64,000 nucleotides of DNA, taken from Cellvibrio fontiphilus (GTDB lineage: Bacteria; Pseudomonadota; Gammaproteobacteria; Pseudomonadales; Cellvibrionaceae). The position numbers and the translations under genes are program-made. Below, piece after piece: positions 17,485 through 26,373 of this stretch (its first letter is position 1; each line of letters opens with the position of its first letter). The stretch is from NCBI RefSeq assembly GCF_035317345.1, contig NZ_JAYKTU010000004.1; one strand, written 5' to 3'. Under the pieces are notes generated by a model. The model had not been told where the DNA came from, searched no databases, and was given only the letters and a program-made list of their open reading frames with translations.

Positions 17485-19431
17485 ATGAGCTATCAAGTTC
17501 TGGCGCGCAAATGGCGTCCACGTGTGTTCCGCGAAATGGTTGGTCAGGAGCATGTTCTGCAAGCCCTGATTAATGCGCTGGATCACAACCGTCTACATCA
17601 CGCCTATTTGTTCACCGGTACCCGCGGGGTGGGTAAAACTACTATTGCTCGTATTCTTGCAAAATGCCTGAATTGCGAGACCGGCGTTAGCTCAGAGCCT
17701 TGTGGTCAATGCGCCAGTTGTCGTGAGATCGCGGAAGGTCGGTTTGTTGATTTGATCGAGGTGGACGCTGCTTCGCGCACTAAAGTAGAAGATACCCGCG
17801 AGCTGCTTGAGAATGTTCAATATGCCCCCACTCGTGGCCGCTACAAGGTCTATCTGATTGACGAAGTGCATATGCTCTCCAACAGCAGTTTTAATGCACT
17901 GCTCAAGACCCTGGAAGAACCACCGCCCCATGTGAAGTTTTTGCTGGCGACCACTGACCCGCAAAAGTTGCCCATGACTATTCTGTCGCGCTGTTTGCAA
18001 TTCAACCTCAAGAACATGAATCCCGAGCGCATTGTCCAGCATTTGAAGTTTGTGCTGAACGAAGAGCTGGTTCCTTTCGAGGAGTCTGCACTCTGGCATT
18101 TGGGGCGTGCGGCGGATGGCAGTATGCGCGATGCGATGAGCCTTACAGATCAGGCAATCGCCTATGGTTCCGGCAAAATTACTGAATCCGAAGTCAGTGC
18201 CATGCTCGGCACTATTGATCAAACAGCGGTATACGACATAGTTAACGCTCTGGCCTCGTTGGATGGCAGGGCGGTACTTGCAGCGGTTGAGCGCATGTCT
18301 GAGCAGGCACCGGATTACGCCAGTGCAATCGCCGAAATGTTGGCGGTGCTACATCGGATTGCTATTGCCCAAGCATTGCCTGAAGCCGTGGATAACAGTC
18401 ACGGTGATCGCGAGCGCATCATGCAATTGGCACAACAATTACCAGCAGAAGATGTGCAGCTTTTCTACCAGACTGCATTATTGGGGCGCCGCGATTTACC
18501 TCTCGCGCCCGATCCGAGAGCCGGATTTGAAATGGTCTTGTTGCGGATGTTGGCCTTCAAACCCCAAGGGGTGATCGAAATGCCAACCCAAGCCTTGCCG
18601 GCATCAAATGTTGCCGTGCAACCCAAAGTGCCACCCGTGGATGTGATGCCTCCCGTTGCCGGACCAGTGGTGCCGGGTAATGGAGCTATAGCGGCAGAAA
18701 TTGTCAGTCAACCAACGGTCGTCAGCGCGACGGAAAATCGAGCTGTGCCTGTTGCTGACATACAGAATGTGCCATCTATTATTGATGCCGCAGCGCCGGT
18801 TTATGTGGCAGAAGAGCCTCCTGCACTGGATGCCGGCTACAATGCCCCGATTGATGAAGATTATGTTCCTGCCGCTGAAGATGAATACGAGCCAGTTCCT
18901 GCTTATTTTGAAACGCCTTCACTAACTGCGCCCGAGGTAATCGAGCCAAAAAAGCCTGAGGCGGCGCAGCCGCCGGTAGCGGCCCTGGTCAATGAGCCGG
19001 CAAAGGTTCCAGCACCAAAAAGTTTACGTAAAGTACCCTATGAGCAGGCTGGCCCCGCTGATTGGACCGAGATTTATTTGGGGCTGGGGGTAACCGGTAT
19101 TTTGCAAAGCACTGTGGCAAATTGTCAGTTGGTAAAGCGTCAGGGCAATGAATTCTTTTTTGTGTTGGATGAGGCTAATAGCACCTTGTTTGATATAAGC
19201 CACGAAAAACGGTTGGCTGATTTATTGGGTGACTATTTTGTTGAGCCGGTGTGTGTGCATATACAGTCGGGGCAAGTGACGGCAGAAACCCCGGCGATGA
19301 TGGCGATTCGCGTGCGCGCAGAGCGGTTGCAGGATGCCATCCATGCGATAAAAAATGATCCTATTGTGCAGCAGTTGATCGCCCAGTTTGGCGCGAGTTT
19401 GCGTGAAGATACAATTCAACCTGTTAGTTGA
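17485..19431 (+). CDS. dnaX: DNA polymerase III subunits tau (full length) and gamma (predicted by -1 frameshift)
   Basis: A 648-residue clamp-loader ATPase. Walker A GTRGVGKT is at 45-52, zinc-binding cysteines are at 64, 73, 76 and 79, Walker B region LIDEVHML follows, and the SRC motif is in TILSRCLQF. Domain III ends near 370, followed by a Pro/Ala-rich linker and a tau-specific C-terminal domain from about 515 that would contact the polymerase alpha subunit and DnaB. At codons 489-490 the sequence A AAA AAG is followed in the -1 frame directly by GCC TGA, so a shift would give a 491-residue gamma. It is the first gene of the usual dnaX-ybaB-recR operon. Confidence 0.97.
   Translation: MSYQVLARKWRPRVFREMVGQEHVLQALINALDHNRLHHAYLFTGTRGVGKTTIARILAKCLNCETGVSSEPCGQCASCREIAEGRFVDLIEVDAASRTKVEDTRELLENVQYAPTRGRYKVYLIDEVHMLSNSSFNALLKTLEEPPPHVKFLLATTDPQKLPMTILSRCLQFNLKNMNPERIVQHLKFVLNEELVPFEESALWHLGRAADGSMRDAMSLTDQAIAYGSGKITESEVSAMLGTIDQTAVYDIVNALASLDGRAVLAAVERMSEQAPDYASAIAEMLAVLHRIAIAQALPEAVDNSHGDRERIMQLAQQLPAEDVQLFYQTALLGRRDLPLAPDPRAGFEMVLLRMLAFKPQGVIEMPTQALPASNVAVQPKVPPVDVMPPVAGPVVPGNGAIAAEIVSQPTVVSATENRAVPVADIQNVPSIIDAAAPVYVAEEPPALDAGYNAPIDEDYVPAAEDEYEPVPAYFETPSLTAPEVIEPKKPEAAQPPVAALVNEPAKVPAPKSLRKVPYEQAGPADWTEIYLGLGVTGILQSTVANCQLVKRQGNEFFFVLDEANSTLFDISHEKRLADLLGDYFVEPVCVHIQSGQVTAETPAMMAIRVRAERLQDAIHAIKNDPIVQQLIAQFGASLREDTIQPVS
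18934..18974 (+). promoter_or_regulatory. Programmed -1 ribosomal frameshift signal in dnaX
   Basis: Three parts appear in the order known from E. coli dnaX. A Shine-Dalgarno-like GAGG is at 18934-18937. The slippery heptamer A AAA AAG is at 18948-18954, 10 bases later. A perfect stem GGCGGC-gca-GCCGCC is at 18960-18974, 5 bases after the heptamer. The -1 frame reaches TGA at 18957-18959, the second codon after the slip site. That the shift is used is inference. Confidence 0.85.
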
Positions 19432-19491
19432 TTTTATTGTTTTACTATTCAACCAAATCAATATTCTCAAAAACTTTCAAGAGAGGACGCT

Positions 19492-19812
19492 ATGCAAGGT
19501 CTCGGCGATTTAATGAAACAAGCCCAGCAGATGCAGGCCAACATGCAGAAAATGCAGGAAGAGCTTGCCAATGCTGAAGTCAGCGGTGAATCCGGTGCGG
19601 GTTTGGTATCGGTGGTGATGAATGGCCGTCACGATGTCAAGCGCGTCAGCATTGATGCCAGCTTGATGAATGAAGACAAAGAGATGCTGGAAGATTTGCT
19701 TGCCGCGGCGGTAAACGATGCAGTTCGTAAAGTAGAAGCCCAAAGTCGCAGCCAAATGGAAAAAATGACGGCCGGTATGGGAATTCCACCCGGTTTTAAA
19801 ATGCCGTTTTAA
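19492..19812 (+). CDS. ybaB: Nucleoid-associated protein YbaB/EbfC
   Basis: A 106-residue member of the YbaB/EbfC family: small dimeric DNA-binding proteins with a tweezer-like fold, nearly always encoded between dnaX and recR. The Met/Gln-rich start (GDLMKQAQQMQANMQKMQEE), the middle GLVSVVMNGRHDVKRVSID and the ending KMTAGMGIPPGFKMPF all fit the family and its normal length. AGAGAGGA precedes the start. It lies 60 bases after dnaX and 33 bases before recR. Confidence 0.95.
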   Translation: MQGLGDLMKQAQQMQANMQKMQEELANAEVSGESGAGLVSVVMNGRHDVKRVSIDASLMNEDKEMLEDLLAAAVNDAVRKVEAQSRSQMEKMTAGMGIPPGFKMPF

Positions 19813-19845
19813 CCTGCCATTTTTATTGACTGAGTAGCTTTTTAT

Positions 19846-20439
19846 ATGTTCAGCCCATTGATAGATGAGCTTATGGCGTCCCTGCGCTGCCTTCCCGGTG
19901 TTGGCCCCAAATCTGCCCAGCGCATGGCGTTACATTTGCTGGAACGTGATCGCACAGGCGCTGAACGTCTGTCGCTCAGTTTGAAAAAAGCCGTTGATGG
20001 GGTAGGGCGCTGCACACGTTGTCGCACACTCACTGAGCAGGCCCTCTGCGGTATCTGTGCGAACACCAGGCGCGATAACGGTTTGTTGTGCGTGGTTGAA
20101 ACCCCGGGCGATGTATTGGCGATTGAACAGGCGGGAACCTATCAGGGAAAATATTTTGTATTGCTCGGCCACCTATCACCCATCGATGGTGTTGGCCCCG
20201 AAGATATTGGTGTGGAACAGTTAATAACCCTGTTGCAGCAGGAGCCAATCACCGAAGTGATTCTTGCGACCAACCCCACTGTAGAAGGCGAGGCGACGGC
20301 TTATTACATCAGTGAGCGCGCCAAAAATCTCAATGTCACTGTCTCGCGTATTGCTCACGGTGTGCCGCTCGGTGGTGAGCTGGAATTTATCGATGGCGGC
20401 ACCCTGGCACATGCCTTTTCCTCCCGCAGAAGTTTGTAA
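19846..20439 (+). CDS. recR: Recombination mediator RecR
   Basis: A 197-residue protein of the RecFOR pathway, which loads RecA on gapped DNA. It has a helix-hairpin-helix near 12-25 (LRCLPGVGPKSAQRMA), a C4 zinc motif with Cys56, 59, 68 and 71, a Toprim domain beginning VVETPGDVLAIEQAG, and a C-terminal segment ending in LGGELEFIDGGTLAHAF. Length and motifs are standard. It is the third gene of the dnaX operon and is followed after 5 bases by rnd, so rnd and the next genes are probably read through from here. Confidence 0.97.
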   Translation: MFSPLIDELMASLRCLPGVGPKSAQRMALHLLERDRTGAERLSLSLKKAVDGVGRCTRCRTLTEQALCGICANTRRDNGLLCVVETPGDVLAIEQAGTYQGKYFVLLGHLSPIDGVGPEDIGVEQLITLLQQEPITEVILATNPTVEGEATAYYISERAKNLNVTVSRIAHGVPLGGELEFIDGGTLAHAFSSRRSL

Positions 20440-20444
20440 TTTTA

Positions 20445-21599
20445 ATGTTGATACCCACAGAACCTATTTGGATTGATCAGGATGATCAACTCGCCGAACT
20501 TTGCGCACGCTGGCAACAACAGGCAGCATTGGCGATTGATACTGAATTTATGCGCAGCGATACCTTTTACCCCATCGCTGGGTTATTGCAAATCGGCGAT
20601 GGCAAGGGTTGTTATTTGATCGACCCGCTTGCCATTAATTCACTTGAGCCTTTGCGCAATTTGCTGTTAAACCCCGATGTCACCAAGGTGTTGCACTCCT
20701 GCTCTGAAGACCTTGAGGTATTCCAGCGCTGGTTGGGAATAGTTCCTGCGCCGCTGTTTGATACCCAAGTAGCGGCGGCTTTTGCCGGCTTGGGTTTTGG
20801 TATGGGCTATGCGAATTTGATTAAAAATTTACTGGGCATTGAAATTCCCAAGGAAGAAACCCGATCAGATTGGTTGCATCGCCCGCTAAGTGCTGCGCAA
20901 TTGAAATATGCGGCGCTGGATGTTGCTCATATGTTGATTGTGTACGGTAAGTTGTTACAGCTGTTAAAAGCCAAAGAGCGTTTGGAGTGGGTTAAAAACG
21001 ATTGTGCTGATTTGGTTGCGAATGCGCGCAAGGCCGATGATTTTAGTGATGCCTATCAAAAAGTGGGTTTTGCCTGGAAATTACGCGAACAGGAATTAGC
21101 CGTTTTAAAAGCCTTGTGTATTTGGCGTGAAACGGAAGCGCGCAGCCGCAATATTCCCCGCAATCGATTAATTAAGGAAGCTTCGCTGTGGGAAATCGCG
21201 CGCAAAAAAATTCAGGATGCCGCGCAGTTGCAACGTGTGGCAGACATCCCGTCGCGCACCTTAAAAAATGACACTGACACTATTCTAAAAATAGTGGCCG
21301 ATGTATTGGCACAAGATCCCTCGACTTGGCCGGAGCGCCTTGATCCACCTTTGGCACAAAGTGAAGGGCCTTTGATGAAGGCGCTAAAAAATTTCGTGCG
21401 TGAATTTGCTGAGCAAACGCAATTACCGGCCGAAGTGTTGATTCGCAAAAAAGATTACGAATTTATCGTTCGCTCGGGCATGAATGGCGGCCAATACAGT
21501 TTGCCTGCCCGCCTGCTGGGGTGGCGCTACGCATTGATTGGTGAAGGTTTACTGCATATCGCCCAGCAACAACTGATTCAAAAAGGTGAAGCCCTGTGA
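20445..21599 (+). CDS. rnd: Ribonuclease D
   Basis: A 384-residue 3'-5' exoribonuclease of the DEDD family that trims tRNA precursors. The first Exo motif is in ALAIDTEFMRSDTFYP (DTE), Exo II in LHSCSEDLEVF, and Exo III in LKYAALDVAHML with its Tyr and Asp. An HRDC domain follows (LCIWRETEARSRNIPRNRLI). Length matches E. coli RNase D. It starts 5 bases after recR and overlaps the YcgL gene start by 4 bases (GTGA). Confidence 0.95.
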   Translation: MLIPTEPIWIDQDDQLAELCARWQQQAALAIDTEFMRSDTFYPIAGLLQIGDGKGCYLIDPLAINSLEPLRNLLLNPDVTKVLHSCSEDLEVFQRWLGIVPAPLFDTQVAAAFAGLGFGMGYANLIKNLLGIEIPKEETRSDWLHRPLSAAQLKYAALDVAHMLIVYGKLLQLLKAKERLEWVKNDCADLVANARKADDFSDAYQKVGFAWKLREQELAVLKALCIWRETEARSRNIPRNRLIKEASLWEIARKKIQDAAQLQRVADIPSRTLKNDTDTILKIVADVLAQDPSTWPERLDPPLAQSEGPLMKALKNFVREFAEQTQLPAEVLIRKKDYEFIVRSGMNGGQYSLPARLLGWRYALIGEGLLHIAQQQLIQKGEAL

Positions 21600-21892
21600 A
21601 AATAATTTGTGAAATTTATCGCAGCCCCAAGGAGGAGGGCATGTATTTATATGTGAAGAAGGATGAAGGTTTGACGCGTGTACCAGAAGATTTACTAAAG
21701 CTCTTCGGCCGTCCACAACAGGCGATGGTGTTGTTGTTAACGCCGGGTAAAAAACTGGCCCATGCGAGTGTAGAAAAGGTAGCAGAGAGTTTGGAGACTC
21801 AAGGGTTTTATTTGCAATTGCCGCCGCGTAACGAACGCGACCCGGAAGCTGAGCGCCTGCGCGCGCTCAATTCCAAATTGTCTGGCCACTAA
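21596..21892 (+). CDS. ycgL: YcgL domain protein
   Basis: A small protein of 98 residues with the YcgL fold: CEIYRSPKEEGMYLYV near the start, LLKLFGRPQQAMVL in the middle and GFYLQLPPR towards the end. Its function is not established. The start is a GTG that overlaps the rnd stop, as expected for coupled translation; rnd and ycgL are neighbours in many gammaproteobacteria. The downstream ycgN gene has the same orientation. Confidence 0.92.
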   Translation: MKIICEIYRSPKEEGMYLYVKKDEGLTRVPEDLLKLFGRPQQAMVLLLTPGKKLAHASVEKVAESLETQGFYLQLPPRNERDPEAERLRALNSKLSGH

Positions 21893-21922
21893 CTTTCATT
21901 TGGGTATTTGATCGGGCAACTT

Positions 21923-22366
21923 ATGGCGCAACAGGTTTTTTGGCAGCGTAAAACCCTTCAGGAAATGTCGCCGGAGGAGTTTGAATCGCTCTGCGATGGA
22001 TGTGGGAAATGTTGCCTGCATAAATTGGAAGACGAAGATAGCGGCGATGTGTATTACACCAAAGTGGCATGCCGCTATTTGGATCATGACACTTGCCGCT
22101 GTCAGGAATACACTGAGCGGCAGCGGCTGGTAGAAGCTTGTGCGGTATTAACGCCGGAAAGTGTTGCAGAAACCTATTGGTTGCCTGAAACCTGTGCTTA
22201 TCGTTTGATTGCTGAAGGGATACCGCTGTTTGACTGGCACCCCCTGGTGTCTGGCGACCCCAATTCCGTACACAGCGCGGGTATATCAGTAGCAGGCCGA
22301 GTGGTGCATGAGCAGGATGTTGATCCTGATGATTTTGAAGATTACGTTATCCGTTGGGTTAACTAA
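21923..22366 (+). CDS. ycgN: YcgN family Cys-cluster protein (UPF0260)
   Basis: About 147 residues from ATG 21923; an in-frame TTG at 21908 is possible. The cysteine pattern CDGCGKCC, then CRYLDHDTCRCQ, and a later conserved PETCAY define the UPF0260/YkgJ-like group, thought to bind a metal or iron-sulfur cluster, though the reaction is unknown. It lies 30 bases after ycgL, an association also seen in E. coli (ycgL-ycgN), and probably belongs to the same transcript. Confidence 0.9.
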   Translation: MAQQVFWQRKTLQEMSPEEFESLCDGCGKCCLHKLEDEDSGDVYYTKVACRYLDHDTCRCQEYTERQRLVEACAVLTPESVAETYWLPETCAYRLIAEGIPLFDWHPLVSGDPNSVHSAGISVAGRVVHEQDVDPDDFEDYVIRWVN

Positions 22367-22406
22367 CCATGGGGTGTTGGAACACCGTGTTTAAGGAGAT
22401 TCCACT

Positions 22407-22925
22407 GTGGAAAATATGACAGACTACCAATACGCTTGGGGCTTGTACCTGATAGGTGCAACAGGTTGTACCCTTGCTGCCTGGCTGTTATTTCGTGGAT
22501 GGGGAAGAGCTGTCACGCATTTTTTTGTGATTACCGTGATGGTGATTTTATTTACTCCCTATGCCATAGATCCAGAAACCATGACTATGGCTCCGGCCAT
22601 CTATTCCATGCTGTTCGGCTTTTTGGATGGCGGTTTTGTGAGTATTAAACCTATCCTTAAGCTGCTGCTCGGCATCTGGGGCAGTGCTTTGATTTTGTCG
22701 CTTATTTATCAGCTCTTGACGCGCAACCGTCACCACACTCGTCATCAAGCGGCTGATGTTTACTCACGGCAGTCGCGTCGCAACGCCTACGTTCAGGATG
22801 ATGAGCCAGAGTTTGATTACGATGCACCTGCCCGGCGCTCCAACAGCAGTCGCGGTTTAAGTCGCGAGGAGCGAATTGCCCGGGATGAGTTATTGCGCGA
22901 GGAGCCAATTCGCGCGATTCGCTAG
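22407..22925 (+). CDS. Membrane protein of unknown function
   Basis: A 172-residue protein with three predicted membrane helices in the first 105 residues (AWGLYLIGATGCTLAAWLLF; VTHFFVITVMVILFTPYAI; LLLGIWGSALILSLIYQLL). A charged, Arg-rich and Asp/Glu-rich cytoplasmic tail follows, ending in SREERIARDELLREEPIRAI. AAGGAG stands before the GTG start at 22407; ATG 22416 is an alternative. I do not recognise a functional family. It ends the rnd-ycgL-ycgN run and is followed by a terminator. Confidence 0.8.
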   Translation: MENMTDYQYAWGLYLIGATGCTLAAWLLFRGWGRAVTHFFVITVMVILFTPYAIDPETMTMAPAIYSMLFGFLDGGFVSIKPILKLLLGIWGSALILSLIYQLLTRNRHHTRHQAADVYSRQSRRNAYVQDDEPEFDYDAPARRSNSSRGLSREERIARDELLREEPIRAIR

Positions 22926-22968
22926 TGCGTGTTTATCCCCTTTGTTGATTAACCAAATAACTGCATTT

Positions 22969-22996
22969 AAAAAGCCAGCAAAACTGCTGGCTTTTT
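22969..22996 (+). terminator. Rho-independent terminator
   Basis: A perfect 11-bp stem (AAAAAGCCAGC / GCTGGCTTTTT) with a 6-base loop and a T run, 43 bases after the membrane-protein stop. Confidence 0.9.
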
Positions 22997-23144
22997 GCAT
23001 TTTTTGACGTCCAATTTACCCTGGGCATTTGGTTATAAATGGCGAATTGGAGCCTAGCTGCTATAACTAATGGCAATATCGCCGGTAAAACAGCTGTATT
23101 TGCCGGTTTCCCGAATTGAGTATCCGTTTTTAGTGGAAAAGCCC

Positions 23145-25142
23145 ATGCAACAATTTCTGTGTTACTGGTTAGCTGTATGTGCGCTGGTCGCATCAGTGTG
23201 TAGCGCTGGCGAAGCAAATACACCTAAACCATCCGATGTGCGGGTAGTGATTGATATATCGGGCAGTATGAAAAAAACTGACCCCGCTAACCTGCGCAAA
23301 CCGGCAGTGGATTTAATTGTGCGCTTGTTGCCAGATCAGAGTAAGGCGGGTATCTGGACCTTCGGCCAATCAGTAAACATGCTGGTGCCACACAGGGTTG
23401 TGGATGCGCAATGGCGTTCTGAGGGGACAAATAAGGCCAAAGCAATCAATTCTGTGGCCATGTTTACCAACATAGGCGCTGCGTTGGAGGCGGCTGCGGC
23501 CGACCACTCGACGCCTTCGAGTGACTACAATCGCCATCTGATTTTGCTGACCGATGGTGTTGTCGATATAAATAAAGAGGCAGTGGTCAACCTCAATGAA
23601 CGCAAACGCATACTCACCGAATTACTGCCGGCCTTAAAAGCCTCTGACTATCGCATACACACCATCGCACTCTCTGCTGATGCCGATCAGGAGTTGATGA
23701 AAAAACTATCCATTGCAACCGATGGTGTGTTTGAAGTTGCCGACACTGCCGACGAATTAATGGCGACATTTTTACGTATATTTGATCAAGTTGTGCCTGC
23801 CGAGCGGGTTCCCCTCGATGAAAATGGCTTTTTAGTGGACAGCAGTATTCAGGAGTTCACTGCCCTCATTTTTCGTCGTGCAGAGGTTCCGGCATCGGTC
23901 ATTATTGCGCCGGATGGCAAAGAATATTCCGCGACTGACCCTGCCAATAACGTCAATTGGTATCGCACTGATAAATATGACCTGATTACAGTTCAGCAGC
24001 CGGTTGCCGGGCAATGGAAAGTAAAGACCGAAATGGCGCCCGGCAGCCGGGTGACGGTAGTGAGTAATTTGCAATTGCTGGTTGAGCCGCTCAAAAGCAA
24101 TATCAAACCCAATCAAAACCTTGATCTGATTTATTCCTTTGTTGCCAATAAAGAGACAGTGACTAATAAAGACTTTTTGAATTTATTAACAGGGGAAGCC
24201 TTTATTACTCCTGCCAAGAGTAAGGAAACCAGAACAATTTCCCTGTCGACTCCCGCCAATGAGAAGGGGATATTTACAGGCCGGCTGGATGGCTTCAGTG
24301 ATCTGGGCGCCCATGACATAAAAATCCTTATTGATGGCAAAACCTTCAAGCGTGAGTTTGTTCATCGTGTAAATGTCAGTGAGTCTGCATTCCGTGTGGA
24401 GAAGCGTATTGATGAAGCTGAAGGTAAAAAAACCTATGTTTATACGGCATCAGCGGATCTTGAAGTTGTAGATGTGAATGCCACCAAGGTGACGGCTGTT
24501 ATCAAGAACTCCCAAGACAATAACCTGGAGCGTGAACTTAATGCGATTGAGCAGTCGCGCTGGGAGTTCTCTTTCTCGCCAGTAGAAGCGGCGCGTTACA
24601 GCATTTCCATGTTTGTAACAGGGATGCAACTGGATGGCAGCCCTTTACAGGAAACTATTGTGTTGGACGATTTTGCCTATCCCGATGAAGCCAGCCTTTT
24701 GGCTGGGCAAGCTGCGTCCAGCGAGGTCAGTGCCGAGTCTTCTGCTGCCGCAAGTGAAGTTGCAGAGGTTGCGGAGGTTCCGGCGAGTGATAAGTCGTCC
24801 AATACCTTGATCTATGTGGCGATAGGTTTGGCCAACTTATTAGTGCTGGTGTTGGGTTTTGTCGCCTATAGGGTAATTGCTGGCAAAGGGCATAAAGACG
24901 AGTTGGCAGAAATGGAGAAAACCTTAAACACCTCCGCGGTCGATCTTAGCAAGAGCGCTAAGGATAAGGCGGCAACTGCACCCGCAGCGGCGCAGGCCGG
25001 TATGTCTCCTTCAGAAGGTTCAGCAATGCCAGGGATGGAAGACAACTCGGGAATGGATTTGTCCATGCCTGATGATTTGATGGCCGATAATCTTTTCCCG
25101 CTGGATAGTATGGAAGAAGACAGCAGCAAAGATAAATCCTGA
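23145..25142 (+). CDS. Membrane-anchored periplasmic vWA-domain protein
   Basis: About 665 residues. The start at ATG 23145 is chosen because GGAAAAG precedes it and it opens a clear signal peptide (WLAVCALVASVCSA). A von Willebrand A domain follows, with the metal-ion site DISGSM, a conserved Thr in AMFTNIGAALE and LLTDGVVD. Then come beta-sandwich-like regions, a Ser/Ala/Glu-rich linker, one membrane helix (LIYVAIGLANLLVLVLGFVA) and an acidic cytoplasmic tail rich in Met, Asp and Ser. The layout resembles the family I recall as TIGR03503; its role is unknown. The stop overlaps the ATG of the GNAT gene by one base. Confidence 0.82.
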   Translation: MQQFLCYWLAVCALVASVCSAGEANTPKPSDVRVVIDISGSMKKTDPANLRKPAVDLIVRLLPDQSKAGIWTFGQSVNMLVPHRVVDAQWRSEGTNKAKAINSVAMFTNIGAALEAAAADHSTPSSDYNRHLILLTDGVVDINKEAVVNLNERKRILTELLPALKASDYRIHTIALSADADQELMKKLSIATDGVFEVADTADELMATFLRIFDQVVPAERVPLDENGFLVDSSIQEFTALIFRRAEVPASVIIAPDGKEYSATDPANNVNWYRTDKYDLITVQQPVAGQWKVKTEMAPGSRVTVVSNLQLLVEPLKSNIKPNQNLDLIYSFVANKETVTNKDFLNLLTGEAFITPAKSKETRTISLSTPANEKGIFTGRLDGFSDLGAHDIKILIDGKTFKREFVHRVNVSESAFRVEKRIDEAEGKKTYVYTASADLEVVDVNATKVTAVIKNSQDNNLERELNAIEQSRWEFSFSPVEAARYSISMFVTGMQLDGSPLQETIVLDDFAYPDEASLLAGQAASSEVSAESSAAASEVAEVAEVPASDKSSNTLIYVAIGLANLLVLVLGFVAYRVIAGKGHKDELAEMEKTLNTSAVDLSKSAKDKAATAPAAAQAGMSPSEGSAMPGMEDNSGMDLSMPDDLMADNLFPLDSMEEDSSKDKS

Positions 25143-25663
25143 TGCGCAACACCGATGTCTTAAGGGTTAAAACCCTCGATTCAGCAATCCATTTTTTGCG
25201 TGAACCCACAGATCGCTATGCATTGGTTGATCGTTTTTATCGCAGCCAAGGCTACAAGGTCAAAGCCGCCAGTATAGAAACCCTATTTACGCTGCATCAT
25301 ATTGGGCAGTCTGGAGATATTGATCAGTCCAGAGATATTAAGCAGTCCGGTGCGGCAGAAATCATAGCCGCCTCGCGGTTGGTTCCCCAAAGTTCCGGTC
25401 ACTACTGGTTACGCAATTTGCTGGTGGCTAAAGACTGGCGTGGAAAAGGCTTAGCTTCTTCGTTGATGCAACAATTGCTGCCGTTACTTGCCCCGCAAGG
25501 GTGCTATTGCTTTGCCTTGCCTCATTTGCATGAGTTTTATACCCGTTTGGGTTTTAACCTTGAACCGGAACATTGCCCTGATGATATTCGCCAAAAACAT
25601 AAACAATATCGCGACCGTGGACGCGATTGGCTGCTTATGGGATATAGGGGTCTTGAGCCTTAG
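25142..25663 (+). CDS. GNAT-family N-acetyltransferase
   Basis: A 173-residue GNAT enzyme. The acetyl-CoA-binding region reads WLRNLLVAKDWRGKGLASSLM (Q/RxxGxG/A type loop RGKGLA), and the C-terminal FYTRLGF is typical. The substrate is unknown. A short repeat at about residues 56-70 (QSGDID, QSRDIK, QSG) comes from an 18-base tandem repeat and seems to sit in a surface loop before the core strand. The start codon overlaps the stop of the vWA gene (TGATG), so the two are translationally coupled. Confidence 0.87.
   Translation: MRNTDVLRVKTLDSAIHFLREPTDRYALVDRFYRSQGYKVKAASIETLFTLHHIGQSGDIDQSRDIKQSGAAEIIAASRLVPQSSGHYWLRNLLVAKDWRGKGLASSLMQQLLPLLAPQGCYCFALPHLHEFYTRLGFNLEPEHCPDDIRQKHKQYRDRGRDWLLMGYRGLEP
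25307..25351 (+). repeat. 18-base tandem repeat inside the GNAT gene
   Basis: Two and a half units of an 18-base sequence of the form CAGTCYRGAGATATTRAK. The period is a multiple of three, so copy-number change would add or remove six residues without breaking the frame. Confidence 0.8.
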
Positions 25664-25854
25664 CTGCTAATACCAACCAAGCTTGCAGCTGGCTCTGAAT
25701 GAAGTTGGGGCATGGAATGCGGCTCGAAAAACCGGTCACAAGCAATTCCGGTCATAGGGAAAAGCTACTGGCGAAGGTGTTTTTTAGTATCTATCTTACA
25801 ATGCAGCTGCACTGGTTTTTAGCAACACGATTGATAACGCAATAAGGAGTTACC

Positions 25855-26322
25855 ATGAAAATAGACATCGGAATTACCCAAGAGCACCGCGAGGAAATCG
25901 CCCAAGGCTTATCCAGGTTGTTGGCAGACACCTATACGCTTTATCTCAAAACCCATAACTTTCACTGGAATGTGACTGGCCCTATGTTCCAGACCCTTCA
26001 CCTGATGTTTGAAACCCAATACAACGAATTAGCGCTAGCGGTAGATTTAATTGCCGAGCGCATTCGCTCCCTGGGGTTCCCTGCGCCGGGTACTTACAAA
26101 CAATACGCGCATTTAAGTAGCATCAAAGAGGAGGAGGGCATTCCTGCCGCTAAGGATATGATCCGTCTATTGGTAGAAGGGCAGGAAGCGGTAGTGCGCA
26201 CAGCTCGCTCGCTTTACCCTTCGGTTGAGGCGGCAAGTGATGAAGCTACTGCGGATCTCTTGACCCAGCGCATCCAACTGCATGAAAAAACTGCCTGGAT
26301 GCTGCGCAGCCTACTGGAATAA
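25855..26322 (+). CDS. dps: Dps-family DNA-binding ferritin
   Basis: A 155-residue Dps protein that forms 12-subunit shells, stores iron and protects DNA in starvation and oxidative stress. The ferroxidase region is clear: THNFHWNVTGPMFQTLHLMF and ETQYNELALAVDLIAERIR, with the conserved His, Asp and Glu residues. The N-terminal tail is short and has few lysines, so direct DNA binding may be weak (inference). A strong AAGGAG stands before the start. The 191-base upstream gap shows no regulator site I can name. A terminator follows. Confidence 0.95.
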   Translation: MKIDIGITQEHREEIAQGLSRLLADTYTLYLKTHNFHWNVTGPMFQTLHLMFETQYNELALAVDLIAERIRSLGFPAPGTYKQYAHLSSIKEEEGIPAAKDMIRLLVEGQEAVVRTARSLYPSVEAASDEATADLLTQRIQLHEKTAWMLRSLLE

Positions 26323-26347
26323 CCTGTCCGGTTTCCCCGGATGCTGC

Positions 26348-26373
26348 AAAAACCCGGTTCACCGGGTTTTTTT
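26348..26373 (+). terminator. Rho-independent terminator after dps
   Basis: An 11-bp perfect stem AAAAACCCGGT / ACCGGGTTTTT with a 2-base centre and a run of seven T, 25 bases after the dps stop. Confidence 0.92.
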
